From the NCBI GenBank assembly GCA_019425005.1, contig JAHYYK010000044.1, forward strand, positions 369-14,997: a stretch of 14,629 bases of DNA, read 5' to 3'. The translations under genes were made by a program, and so were the position numbers. This DNA comes from Collinsella sp. (lineage in GTDB: Bacteria; Actinomycetota; Coriobacteriia; Coriobacteriales; Coriobacteriaceae). Shown here in pieces: positions 6,483 to 14,195 of this stretch. The notes beneath the pieces were generated by a model. That model had not been told where the DNA came from, did no database searches, and saw nothing but the letters and a program-made list of their open reading frames with translations. Numbering within the stretch: position 1 is the first letter of the stretch; every line of letters starts with the position of its first letter.

Positions 6483-7832
6483 ATGGACGACCTTTTTTCT
6501 GCTTCGACGCGTGAGCGTTCCTTTCAGAATGCGCCGCTTGCGGTGCGCATGCGGCCCAATTCGCTCGACGAGTATGTGGGCCAGCAAAAGGCCGTCGGTA
6601 AGGGTTCGTGGTTGCGTGCCGCAATTGAGCACGACGTGCTGTCGAGCGTGATTCTGTACGGGCCGGCCGGTACGGGCAAGACGACGCTGGCCCACATTAT
6701 CGCCAACCATACCAAGAGCGAGTTTGTCGAGGTCAGCGCCGTGACGGGCACCGTGAAGGACCTGCGCCGCGTGATTGACGAGGCCAAGACGCGCCTGAAT
6801 ACCTACGACCGCCGCACCATTCTTTTCATCGACGAGATTCACCGCTTCTCCAAGTCGCAGCAGGATGCCCTGCTGCATGCGGTTGAGAACCGTACCGTCA
6901 TTATGATTGGTGCCACGACGGAGAATCCGTACTTCGAGGTCAACTCGGCATTGCTCTCGCGCGGTCGCGTCGTGGAGCTTGAGCATCTTAAAGACGAGGA
7001 TATCGCCACACTTATCGAGCGTGCGCTCGAGGCGCCGCAGGGTTTGAGCGGCAAGTTCTCGGCCGATGAGGATACGGTTAAGACCATTTGCACGCTGGCA
7101 GCGGGTGATGCTCGCTCGGCGCTGACGACGCTCGAGCTTGCGAGCGAGATCGCCGTCACGCGTCCCGATACCGAGGGAACGCCTGCGCCGGCGGCGGGGG
7201 AGCGCTATCCCATAACTGTTGACGACGTGAAGATTGCCAATCCGCGCCGTGGCTTTTCGTACGACAAAAACGGTGACATGCACTACGACATCATCAGTGC
7301 GTTTATTAAGTCTATGCGCGGTAGTGACCCCGATGCCACGATCTATTGGCTCGCGCGCATGATCGACGCGGGGGAGGATCCCAAGTTTATCGCTCGCCGT
7401 ATTATGATTCAGGCTTCTGAGGATGTTGGCAACGCCGACCCGCAGGCGCTTTTGGTGGCGCATGCCGCGTTTAAGTCTGCCGAGGTCATTGGGTATCCCG
7501 AGTGCCGCATTAACTTGGCTCAGGCTGCACTCTATGTGTGCTTGGCGCCTAAATCCAACGCGTGCGAGGCTTCGATCGATGCGGCGTTGGCTGATATCCA
7601 TTCAAGTGGGCTGCGCGAGGTGCCGAGCTATCTGCGCGATCGTCACCGTCCCGGCAGCGACGAGTACGGTGTATACAAGTACCCACACGATTATCCCGAA
7701 GGCTGGGTCGACCAGCGCTATTTGCCCGAGGGGCTGGAGCGCGGTGCGTTTTGGCAGCCTGCCGGCCGCGGCTGGGAAGAGTGGCGCGTAGAGCAAAGTG
7801 AGCGCGATCGTAGCGGTAACGCGCCCAAGTAG
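6483..7832 (+). CDS. rarA: Replication-associated recombination AAA+ ATPase RarA (MgsA)
   Basis: RarA/MgsA acts at stalled replication forks and unwinds DNA ends near single-strand gaps. The 449-aa protein has an AAA+ core with Walker A GPAGTGKT (60-67), Walker B ILFIDE (113-118) and sensor 1 GATTEN (143-148). The MgsA-type C-terminal oligomerisation region follows (from ISAFIKSMRGSDPDATIYWLARM through YKYPHDYPEGWVDQRYLP). Length is normal for the family (about 420-450 aa). ATG 6483 is chosen because AGGA lies 5 nt upstream and the product then begins MDDLF like known RarA proteins; TTG 6465 and ATG 6477 are alternatives. It has its own leader and ends 95 bp before the next gene. Confidence 0.93.
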   Translation: MDDLFSASTRERSFQNAPLAVRMRPNSLDEYVGQQKAVGKGSWLRAAIEHDVLSSVILYGPAGTGKTTLAHIIANHTKSEFVEVSAVTGTVKDLRRVIDEAKTRLNTYDRRTILFIDEIHRFSKSQQDALLHAVENRTVIMIGATTENPYFEVNSALLSRGRVVELEHLKDEDIATLIERALEAPQGLSGKFSADEDTVKTICTLAAGDARSALTTLELASEIAVTRPDTEGTPAPAAGERYPITVDDVKIANPRRGFSYDKNGDMHYDIISAFIKSMRGSDPDATIYWLARMIDAGEDPKFIARRIMIQASEDVGNADPQALLVAHAAFKSAEVIGYPECRINLAQAALYVCLAPKSNACEASIDAALADIHSSGLREVPSYLRDRHRPGSDEYGVYKYPHDYPEGWVDQRYLPEGLERGAFWQPAGRGWEEWRVEQSERDRSGNAPK

Positions 7833-7859
7833 GTCATTGGCACCACACACATTCCCTTT

Positions 7860-7889
7860 GGGTATCTTTCCCCTTCTTTGGGGTACCAT
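7860..7889 (+). promoter_or_regulatory. Possible promoter region of the DUF948-sigma operon
   Basis: GGGTAT (7860-7865) and GGGTAC (7881-7886) resemble the -10 consensus used by SigB/SigF-type factors (GGGTAT), and TACCAT (7884-7889) could be a vegetative -10. The expected GTTT-like -35 is not visible at the right distance upstream. Small hairpins are also possible here (CCC-TTT-GGG, CCCC-TTCTTT-GGGG). Autoregulation by the operon's own sigma factor is a hypothesis. Confidence 0.3.
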
Positions 7890-7927
7890 GAACATCGTCT
7901 GTATTTCGAATTTTCCGGGAGGCTTGT

Positions 7928-8509
7928 ATGAGTCCCATTCAAATTGCCTTGCTGGTGCTCGCCATTGCCGGCGTGTGGGCCATCGTTGAGCTCGCGCTTA
8001 CCCTGCGCAAGACCCGCAATGTTGTCGACTCGCTCGATAAGACCGTGAACGACCTCAACAACACCATCGCCGAGGCTCAGCCTGTGGTGGCAAAGCTCGA
8101 TGGCGCTGTCGATGAGCTTACGCCGGCGCTTGCCCAGATGGAGCCGCTGCTTAAGTCGAGCAAGACCGCGGTCGACGCCCTGACGTCCAACCTTGTTGAG
8201 GTTGAGGCCGTCGTTCGCGACATTTCCGAGGTCACGGGCAGTGTGGCCGAGGCCAGCAGCGCCGTGTCGAGCGTGACCGACTCTGCGGCCGGTGCCGTTC
8301 AGAAACTCTTTAACAAGGTGAAGGCTCCCGCGGCCGACGCCGAGCGCACGCTTTCCGCTGCCGCCGAAGCCGAACAGCCGACCGAGCGCGTCCTGATTGG
8401 CGAAGCCAGGGACGAGGCCGCTGCTGGTGACGATGATGCGCAGAAACCTGCTGCTAAAGCGGCCCAGTATTACACCTATACACCCGCCGAGACCTCCGAG
8501 GAGGCCTGA
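7928..8509 (+). CDS. Membrane-anchored coiled-coil protein, DUF948-like
   Basis: This 193-aa protein has one N-terminal membrane helix (about 5-24), a long heptad-like helical stretch (about 30-140) built of short V/L-rich repeats, and a disordered Ala/Glu-rich tail. This layout is that of DUF948 proteins, whose Bacillus subtilis member YtxG is a SigB-regulated general stress protein (established knowledge). Here it heads an operon with an anti-sigma-like protein and a SigB-type sigma factor, which fits a role in envelope stress. The molecular function is unknown. GGGAGG lies 6 nt before ATG 7928, and its TGA overlaps the next ATG by 1 nt. Assignment to DUF948 rests on architecture and neighbourhood, so it is moderate. 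Confidence 0.65.
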   Translation: MSPIQIALLVLAIAGVWAIVELALTLRKTRNVVDSLDKTVNDLNNTIAEAQPVVAKLDGAVDELTPALAQMEPLLKSSKTAVDALTSNLVEVEAVVRDISEVTGSVAEASSAVSSVTDSAAGAVQKLFNKVKAPAADAERTLSAAAEAEQPTERVLIGEARDEAAAGDDDAQKPAAKAAQYYTYTPAETSEEA

Positions 8510-8886
8510 TGAGTAGCGAAGCAACTTGCCCCATCACGCTGACTGTTGCCGGGGATCCGCGTCTGGCACGCCTCGTACGTATGACGGCCGCCAACGTTGG
8601 TGCGCTGTGCTCCATGTCCGTCGATCGCATCGAGGACATTCGTATGGCTGCCGAGGAAGCCTTTATCTTTGGTTGCACCGCGGTCGACTGCGACGACATC
8701 ACCATCAAATTCGATGTCGATGAGACCCACGTTGGCATGACTATTACCTTTGGCGATCAGGCCACCGTTGATGAGGATGACCAGGCTGCCGTGTATGCCG
8801 AGCTCATTCTGGCAAGCGTGTGCGATTCCTACGAAAAGACCGCGGCGCCCCTGACGCTTTCCCTCGACCTCAAGGCGGATATCTAA
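8509..8886 (+). CDS. RsbW/SpoIIAB-like anti-sigma factor, degenerate ATP site
   Basis: Classical RsbW proteins bind SigB/SigF-type factors and, as serine kinases, phosphorylate an anti-anti-sigma partner. This 125-aa protein has the length and layout of that GHKL fold: a strand-rich start, the helix VDRIEDIRMAAEEAFIFG (38-55), then a beta sheet. The helix corresponds to the N-box, but its Mg-binding Asn (as in EAxxNA) is replaced by Phe or Ile. The DxGxG and GLGL boxes that clamp ATP are not recognisable (DEDDQAAVYAEL at 88-99 stands where they should be). It lies between the DUF948-like gene and the sigma gene, overlapping the former by 1 nt. The anti-sigma role is inferred from fold resemblance and context; kinase activity seems unlikely. 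Confidence 0.6.
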   Translation: MSSEATCPITLTVAGDPRLARLVRMTAANVGALCSMSVDRIEDIRMAAEEAFIFGCTAVDCDDITIKFDVDETHVGMTITFGDQATVDEDDQAAVYAELILASVCDSYEKTAAPLTLSLDLKADI

Positions 8887-8887
8887 T

Positions 8888-9679
8888 ATGACCGAACGTT
8901 CCCGGAGCGGTAAGACCGCTTGGGACAAGGAGAAAACCCGCGAGCTGTTTCGTCGCTACAAAGAGACCGGTGATCCGGACGCACGCGAGCAGCTCGTCAT
9001 GTCCCATATGAACCTGGTAAGGTTTCTTGCCAACAAATTTAAGAACCGCGGTGAGCCACTCGACGACCTCATGCAGGTCGGCTATCTGGGTTTGCTCAAG
9101 GCTATCGACCGCTTTGACCCCGAGCGCGGACTCGAGTTCACGACGTTTGCCACGCCTACCATCCTGGGCGAGATTAAGCGTCACTTCCGTGATAAGGGCT
9201 GGAGCGTGCGCGTGCCGCGCCGTTTGCAGGAGCTTTCTGCCAAGGTTAACCAAGCTACCGACAAGCTCACTAACGAGCTGCAGCGCTCGCCTAAGGTTGA
9301 AGAAATCGCTGAGTACCTGGGTGTGACCGTCGACGAGGTGCTGGAGGCCATGGAATCGTCTTCGGCCTATACCTCGGTGCCCATCGAGGCTCCTGGCGCG
9401 TCCGATTCCGATGATGCCCCCTCGATTCTCGACCGCTATGCCGATGATGACAACGAGCTCGATTTTACCGATGACCGACTGGTAATCGAGGAGGCTATCC
9501 GCGATTTCTCGCCGCGCGAGCGCGAGGTTATCGAGCTGCGTTTCGTAAAGGGCATGACCCAGATCGAGATCGCTAAGAAGTTGGGTATCTCGCAGGTGCA
9601 GGTTTCGCGCCTGCTGCGCCGTACCCTTAAGAAGATACAGGACAAGATCGACCCCGACGGAGTGATGGTTCGTTCATGA
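8888..9679 (+). CDS. RNA polymerase sigma factor, SigB/SigF/SigG type (group 3)
   Basis: This alternative sigma factor directs RNA polymerase to stress or differentiation promoters. The 263-aa protein has region 2 at about 36-106 (HMNLVRFLANKF, DLMQVGYLGLLKAIDRFDP, the -10 reading FTTFATPTILGEIKRHFRDKG), region 3 at about 110-165 and region 4 at about 203-252 with the helix-turn-helix MTQIEIAKKLGISQVQVSRL. It lacks region 1.1, as expected for this group. An acidic linker at about 170-198 (SDSDD, DDDNELDFTDD) is longer than usual. It begins 1 nt after the anti-sigma-like gene and overlaps the next gene by 4 nt (ATGA), so it is translated as part of the operon. Whether it controls stress or house-keeping functions here is unknown. 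Confidence 0.9.
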   Translation: MTERSRSGKTAWDKEKTRELFRRYKETGDPDAREQLVMSHMNLVRFLANKFKNRGEPLDDLMQVGYLGLLKAIDRFDPERGLEFTTFATPTILGEIKRHFRDKGWSVRVPRRLQELSAKVNQATDKLTNELQRSPKVEEIAEYLGVTVDEVLEAMESSSAYTSVPIEAPGASDSDDAPSILDRYADDDNELDFTDDRLVIEEAIRDFSPREREVIELRFVKGMTQIEIAKKLGISQVQVSRLLRRTLKKIQDKIDPDGVMVRS

Positions 9680-11088
9680 TTGAGCACCCCCAACAAACCG
9701 ACCGCACGCTGCGCGATACTCGTATTCTGACGCTTCGCATTTGGGCTGTCGTTGGCTGCATTGTCATCGCAGCCGTCATCTTTAACCTTATGGGTATCCT
9801 GGCGCCGGTTATCGAGTTTCTCGCTGTCGGTTACATCATCGCTTTTGTGATGTCGCCGATCACTAACTGGCTCGAGCATCACGGCGTCGGTCGTGGCATC
9901 GGTTCGCTCATCGCGCTGATCGTGGTTGTGGCAGTGCTCGTCGGCGTCGTCTGCATCCTGTCGCCTATTTTGCTCGGTCAGATTATGGAAGTCCTGAGCC
10001 GTCTGCCTGAGCAGCTTCGCGTTGCGGGCGGTGATCTCAACGAGATGATTTCGCACGCTAAGACGCTCAACAACACGCCGCTCAAGGAGTACCTGGACGA
10101 TAATCTGTCCTCGCTGGTTACTGTGGCGTCCAAGTACGTATCGCAAATCGCCGCTGAGCTCGGTCGCGGCGTGTTCCCGCTGATCACCAACACGGCCTCG
10201 CAGCTGTTCGTAATCTTCCTGGGTTTGGTGCTTGCCTACTGGCTTGCCTGCGATTATCCCCGTATGCACCACGAGGTCTGTACCATCATCGGACAGGAAA
10301 AAGAGACTTCGTACCGCTTTATGGTCGCGATTCTTTCGCGCTCGGTCGGCGGTTATATGCGCGGCATGGTCGTGACGTCCATCTGCGGTGGCATCCTCGC
10401 CTTTATCGGCTTTACGCTCATTGGCCATCCCTACGCGGCACTCATGGCCATCTTTACCGGCATCATGCACTTGGTCCCGGTTGTCGGTCCCTGGGTAAGC
10501 GCGGCTATCGCCACGGTGCTTGGCTTTATGTTCAGCCCCATGCTGGCGTTGTGGACGCTCGTTGTGACCATGGTGGCTCAAAACGTCACCGATAACGTCA
10601 TTTCCCCCAAGGTCATGCAGAGTTCGGTGCAGGTGCATCCCATCATGAGCCTGACGGCCCTCGTTATTGGTTCGGCACTTATGGGTCCCATCGGCATGGT
10701 CATCGCCATTCCGCTGTGCGCGGCCCTCAAGGGCATTTTCGTCTACTACTTTGAGAACGAGACCGGTCGCCAGCTCGTGGCATACGACGGCGCTGTATTT
10801 AAGGGCACGCCATATCGCGATGCCGAGGGCAACCCGGTCGCCGCCTACGACGCGCTTGGAGACGATACGTTCATTTACGAGTCCGAGCTCATCGGCAACG
10901 AGACCGCGCCCGAGGCCCAGGCGATGCCCAAGCCCGAGCTCGAGAATCCCTGGATCAAGCTCTCGGGCCTGCAGCCCGATGCGACGAGCTTTTTCAAGAA
11001 TCCCTTCGCCAAGGACGATGACTCCAACTCGGACGACGATACCAAAACCGGCATCGACGGCTCCATGGACGATTCGGATTCCAAATAG
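9676..11088 (+). CDS. AI-2E/PerM-family membrane transporter
   Basis: Members of this family (formerly UPF0118) are polytopic membrane proteins linked to export of small molecules or ions; the AI-2 export label comes from E. coli TqsA and is not proven for others. This 470-aa copy has N-terminal helices (about 20-45, 48-65, 75-103) and a helix-rich soluble segment (about 105-175). The conserved membrane region follows (about 178-375), with the family signature GIMHLVPVVGPWVSA and the ISPKVMQSSVQVHPI segment. An unusual acidic tail of about 100 residues (370-470) ends in an Asp/Ser-rich run. It overlaps the sigma gene by 4 nt and so belongs to the stress operon. The substrate is unknown. Confidence 0.88.
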   Translation: MIEHPQQTDRTLRDTRILTLRIWAVVGCIVIAAVIFNLMGILAPVIEFLAVGYIIAFVMSPITNWLEHHGVGRGIGSLIALIVVVAVLVGVVCILSPILLGQIMEVLSRLPEQLRVAGGDLNEMISHAKTLNNTPLKEYLDDNLSSLVTVASKYVSQIAAELGRGVFPLITNTASQLFVIFLGLVLAYWLACDYPRMHHEVCTIIGQEKETSYRFMVAILSRSVGGYMRGMVVTSICGGILAFIGFTLIGHPYAALMAIFTGIMHLVPVVGPWVSAAIATVLGFMFSPMLALWTLVVTMVAQNVTDNVISPKVMQSSVQVHPIMSLTALVIGSALMGPIGMVIAIPLCAALKGIFVYYFENETGRQLVAYDGAVFKGTPYRDAEGNPVAAYDALGDDTFIYESELIGNETAPEAQAMPKPELENPWIKLSGLQPDATSFFKNPFAKDDDSNSDDDTKTGIDGSMDDSDSK

Positions 11089-11094
11089 GCACCG

Positions 11095-11334
11095 CTAGCG
11101 TTTCTTGAAGTTGTAAATGACAAGAAACGCGAGCAAAGCGATTGATAAGGGGCCGGCTACATAGAAAAAGAGAACGTCAATTGCGCGTAGAGTGTAATAG
11201 GCTTTATCGCCGGACATTACTGCATACAATACGTAGCCAAATGCTGGTTGGTTTGCGTACCAGCAGGAGAAAGCCAAAAGCGCTAAAAGTGCTACAACCA
11301 GAAGTGCATTCAGGACAAATCGTTTGCTTTTCAT
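11095..11334 (-). CDS. Small two-helix membrane protein, unknown function
   Basis: The product is not recognised. The 79-aa protein has two hydrophobic helices (about 7-25 and 52-74) joined by a short polar loop (AVMSGDKAYYTLRAID) and ends in a basic FKKR. ATG 11334 is chosen because AAGGAG lies about 6 nt upstream; a longer reading from ATG 11388 would skip that site. It is the only leftward chromosomal gene in the window, and its base composition is clearly more AT-rich than its neighbours, suggesting recent acquisition or weak selection. A 10-bp inverted repeat covers its last codons. The good ribosome binding site and plausible promoter support it as a real gene. Confidence 0.65.
   Translation of the reverse strand: MKSKRFVLNALLVVALLALLAFSCWYANQPAFGYVLYAVMSGDKAYYTLRAIDVLFFYVAGPLSIALLAFLVIYNFKKR
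11098..11130. repeat. 10-bp perfect inverted repeat at the 3' end of the small gene
   Basis: GCGTTTCTTG (11098-11107) and CAAGAAACGC (11121-11130) enclose a 13-nt loop. On the minus strand the hairpin encodes the last residues and ends just before the TAG stop. No T-tract follows on either side, so it may stabilise mRNA 3' ends or slow converging transcription rather than act as a classical terminator. Confidence 0.6.
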
Positions 11335-11360
11335 CGATTGCTCCTTCCGGGTGAATCTTA

Positions 11361-11388
11361 TATGTAATTCTATAGTAGCCTTTTTCAA
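11361..11388 (-). promoter_or_regulatory. Candidate promoter of the small membrane protein gene
   Basis: On the minus strand TTGAAA (complement of 11383-11388) is followed after 16 nt by TACATA (complement of 11361-11366), with TATAAG just downstream as an alternative -10. It lies about 27 bp upstream of the chosen ATG in an AT-rich stretch. Confidence 0.5.
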
Positions 11389-11425
11389 TGCATCGCATAC
11401 TCCTAAATAACGTGCACTTTCGCTG

Positions 11426-11456
11426 TAGGGTCGGCTTTATGTCGGCCCTCTTTTTT
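11426..11456 (+). terminator. Rho-independent terminator upstream of alaS
   Basis: AGGGTCGGC and GTCGGCCCT form a 9-bp stem (two G-U pairs) around a TTTAT loop, followed by CTTTTTT (T-run 11451-11456). It reads rightward and probably ends transcription of the upstream sigma/AI-2E operon. The probable alaS promoter lies just after it, so alaS attenuation is unlikely. Confidence 0.75.
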
Positions 11457-11482
11457 GCACTTGCGCGGCGGGATGGTAATAT
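11455..11482 (+). promoter_or_regulatory. Candidate promoter of the alaS-ruvX operon
   Basis: TAATAT (11477-11482) is a good -10 hexamer, with TTGCAC (11455-11460) as a weak -35 at 16 nt. It lies between the terminator and the alaS ribosome binding site, leaving a leader of about 40 nt. I see no T-box features. Confidence 0.4.
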
Positions 11483-11528
11483 CGTTACGTTTGAACTGTT
11501 TCGATGTGAAACCGAGGAGATTCCCTCT

Positions 11529-14186
11529 ATGAGTGCTGACTACCCGTCAATGACTACGGCCGAGATCCGCTCCAAGTTCCTCAACTTCTTTGAGGAGCGC
11601 GGTCTTAAGCTCTATCCTTCTTCGTCCCTTGTTCCCGACGACCCCTCGCTGCTGCTTGCCAACGCCGGCATGAACCAGTTTAAGGAGTACTACCAGGGCA
11701 AGAAGACCATGAAGGAGATCGGCGCGATCTCCTGCCAGAAGTGTGTCCGCACCAACGACATCGACTGCATCGGCGAGGACGGCCGTCACCTGTCGTTCTT
11801 CGAGATGCTCGGTGACTTCTCCTTTGGCGGCGTCTCCAAGCAGCAGGCTTGCGCTTGGGCCTTCGAGCTCATCACCAAGGAGTTCAAGCTGCCGCTCGAT
11901 CGCCTGTACTTTACCGTCTTTACCGAGGACGACGAGACCCACGACGTGTGGCGTTCTCTGGGCGTTGCCGAGGACCACATCTCCCGCCTGGGCGAGGACG
12001 ACAACTTCTGGGCTGCCGGCCCCACCGGCCCCTGCGGTCCGTGCTCCGAGATCTACTTTGACATGGGCGAGGAGGTCGGTTGCGGCAGCCCCGACTGCAA
12101 GCCCGGCTGCGACTGCGACCGCTTCCTTGAGTTCTGGAACCTCGTGTTTACCCAGTACGACCGCCAGGAGGACGGCTCCATGCCGGAGCTGCCGCACCGC
12201 AACCTCGATACGGGCATGGGCCTGGAGCGCATGGCCGCCATCATGCAGCACAAGACCGCCAACTACGACGGCGATTTGATGCAGCACCTCATCAAGCTGG
12301 GCGAGGAGATCAGCGGCAAGACCTATGACGCCGACGATTACTCCGGTGCCAGCCGCTCCCTGCGCATCATCGCCGACCACTCCCGTGCCGTCGACTTTAT
12401 GATCTCTGACGGCATCCTCCCCGGTAACGAGGGTCGCGAGTACGTCCTTCGCCGTCTGCTCCGCCGTGCCGTGTTCCACGGCCGCCTGCTGGGCATCGAG
12501 GGTGCCTTCCTGACCAAGTTCATCGACGAGGTCAACGCTCAGATGGGCGAGGCCTATCCCGAGCTGCTCAAGAACGTCGCACTCGTCAAGGGTATCGTCG
12601 CCTCCGAGGAGGAGCGCTTCTCCACGACGCTCGACAACGGCCGCGTCTACCTGGACGAGGCCCTGGCAGCGCTTGCCGATGGCGCCGTGCTCCCGGGTGA
12701 TGTCGCCTTTAAGCTGCACGACACCTTTGGTTTCCCCATCGACCTGACCGTCGAGATTGCCGGCACCGCCGGCCACGACGTCGACATGGACGGCTTTACC
12801 GCTTGCATGGAGGACCAGAAGGCCCGTGCTCGCGCCAATGCCAAGGGCGACGCCTGGGGCAGCTTCAACGATGTGTGGGTCGAGCTTTCGGACAAGGTCG
12901 CTGCGACCGAGTTCGACGGCTATGACAACGATGTGATCGAAGGCGCCAAGGTTGTCGCCATCGTGCGCAACGGCGAGTCCGTCGAGTCCGCTGCCGCGGG
13001 CGATGATGTTGAGGTCGTGCTCGACCGCACCCCGTTCTATGCCGAGATGGGCGGCCAGCAGGGTGACGCCGGCGAGCTTTCCGCCGAGGGCGTTTCGCTG
13101 ACCGTTTCCGATACCAAGAACCACAACGGCCTGTATGCCCACGTTGCGCACGCCGCCGAGGGCACGCTGACCGTCGGTGCTACCGTGACCGCCGCGCTCG
13201 ACGCCGAGCGCCGTGGCTTCCTGCGCCGTAACCACACCGCCACCCACCTGCTTGACGCCGCGCTTAAGCACGTCCTGGGCGAGCATGTCTCTCAGGCCGG
13301 CTCGCTGGTGACGCCCGAGCACCTGCGCTTTGACTTCACGCACTTTGAGGCCCTGTCCTCCGAGCAGCTCAAGGCTGTTGAGGACCTGGTCAACCAGCAG
13401 ATCTTTGCATCTAAGCCGGTCGTGACCCGCGTCATGGGCATCGACGAGGCCAAGGCCGCCGGCGCCGTCGCCCTGTTTGGCGAGAAGTATGGCGACGTCG
13501 TCCGCGTCGTTTCCGTGGGCGCCGAGGACCAGCCGTTCTCCCGCGAGCTCTGCGGTGGTACGCATGCTGCCAACACTGCCGAGATCGGCCTATTCAAGAT
13601 TATCTCCGAGTCCTCCACGGGCTCGAACGTCCGCCGTATCGAGGCCGTTACCTCTAAGGGCGCCCTCGACTACATGGCCGACCGCCTGGCACTCGTTGAC
13701 GCCGCTGCCGCTGCGCTCAAGTGCCGCGTTGACGAGGTTCCCGCTCGTGTGGAGAACCTGCAGGCCGAGCTGCGCGAGACGTCTAACAAGCTCAAGAAGG
13801 CGCTGACCGGTGGCTCCTCCGACGCTATCTCCAGCGCCATCGAGGGTGCCGTCGAGCTCGACGGCTATAAGCTCGTCGTCGCTGAGCTCCAGGGCCTTGA
13901 GGCCGCCGACCTGCGCAACGTTTGGGATACCGTGCACCAGAAGGTCGCCGGCCCCGTTGCCTGTGTTGTTGCCAGCGTGACCGAGAAGGGCACCCCGGCC
14001 CTGCTCGCCGCCGGCTCCGATGACGCCGTGAAGGCCGGTTTCCACGCCGGCAACGTGATCAAGCAGATCGCGGGTCTGGTCGATGGTCGCGGTGGCGGCC
14101 GTCCCAACATGGCCCAGGCCGGTGGCAAGAACGCTGCCGGTATCGCCGATGCCCTCGCGGCCGCCAAGACCGCGCTCGGCGCCTAA
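11529..14186 (+). CDS. alaS: Alanyl-tRNA synthetase
   Basis: AlaRS charges tRNA-Ala in the cytoplasm and edits Ser- and Gly-tRNA-Ala. The 885-aa protein has the class II catalytic domain at the N-terminus (KCVRTNDIDCIGEDGRHLSFFEML around 71-94, GPTGPCGPCSEI around 164-175). A Cys-rich insert at 185-196 (CGSPDCKPGCDC) could bind zinc. The editing domain has HTATH (569-573) and CGGTH (675-679), the four zinc ligands H569, H573, C675 and H679. The C-Ala domain has GGGRPNMAQAGG near the end. Full length is normal for the family. ATG 11529 is chosen because GAGGAG lies 9 nt upstream; a reading from 11388 would run through the upstream terminator and promoter. It is followed by ruvX after 9 nt. Confidence 0.97.
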   Translation: MSADYPSMTTAEIRSKFLNFFEERGLKLYPSSSLVPDDPSLLLANAGMNQFKEYYQGKKTMKEIGAISCQKCVRTNDIDCIGEDGRHLSFFEMLGDFSFGGVSKQQACAWAFELITKEFKLPLDRLYFTVFTEDDETHDVWRSLGVAEDHISRLGEDDNFWAAGPTGPCGPCSEIYFDMGEEVGCGSPDCKPGCDCDRFLEFWNLVFTQYDRQEDGSMPELPHRNLDTGMGLERMAAIMQHKTANYDGDLMQHLIKLGEEISGKTYDADDYSGASRSLRIIADHSRAVDFMISDGILPGNEGREYVLRRLLRRAVFHGRLLGIEGAFLTKFIDEVNAQMGEAYPELLKNVALVKGIVASEEERFSTTLDNGRVYLDEALAALADGAVLPGDVAFKLHDTFGFPIDLTVEIAGTAGHDVDMDGFTACMEDQKARARANAKGDAWGSFNDVWVELSDKVAATEFDGYDNDVIEGAKVVAIVRNGESVESAAAGDDVEVVLDRTPFYAEMGGQQGDAGELSAEGVSLTVSDTKNHNGLYAHVAHAAEGTLTVGATVTAALDAERRGFLRRNHTATHLLDAALKHVLGEHVSQAGSLVTPEHLRFDFTHFEALSSEQLKAVEDLVNQQIFASKPVVTRVMGIDEAKAAGAVALFGEKYGDVVRVVSVGAEDQPFSRELCGGTHAANTAEIGLFKIISESSTGSNVRRIEAVTSKGALDYMADRLALVDAAAAALKCRVDEVPARVENLQAELRETSNKLKKALTGGSSDAISSAIEGAVELDGYKLVVAELQGLEAADLRNVWDTVHQKVAGPVACVVASVTEKGTPALLAAGSDDAVKAGFHAGNVIKQIAGLVDGRGGGRPNMAQAGGKNAAGIADALAAAKTALGA

Positions 14187-14195
14187 GTAGTCGCT

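Noticed and set aside
5982..7601. 539-codon open frame antisense to the dGTPase and rarA genes
   Set aside because: It spans two real genes and their spacer on the other strand, with a composition typical of codon-bias shadows and no known motifs.
9436..10638. 400-codon open frame antisense to the sigma and AI-2E genes
   Set aside because: Low-complexity His/Asp/Arg-rich translation typical of antisense shadows; both sense genes are clear.
11426..11456. T-box or attenuator controlling alaS
   Set aside because: The hairpin lies before the likely promoter, and the leader after the promoter is only about 40 nt without T-box elements.
11388..11528. N-terminal extension of alaS from 11388
   Set aside because: It would translate through a terminator and the promoter; ATG 11529 has a good ribosome binding site and the normal AlaRS N-terminus.
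11547..13565. 672-codon open frame antisense to alaS
   Set aside because: It is the mirror of a GC-rich coding sequence with strong third-position bias, has no ribosome binding site or recognisable domain, and alaS on the other strand is certain.
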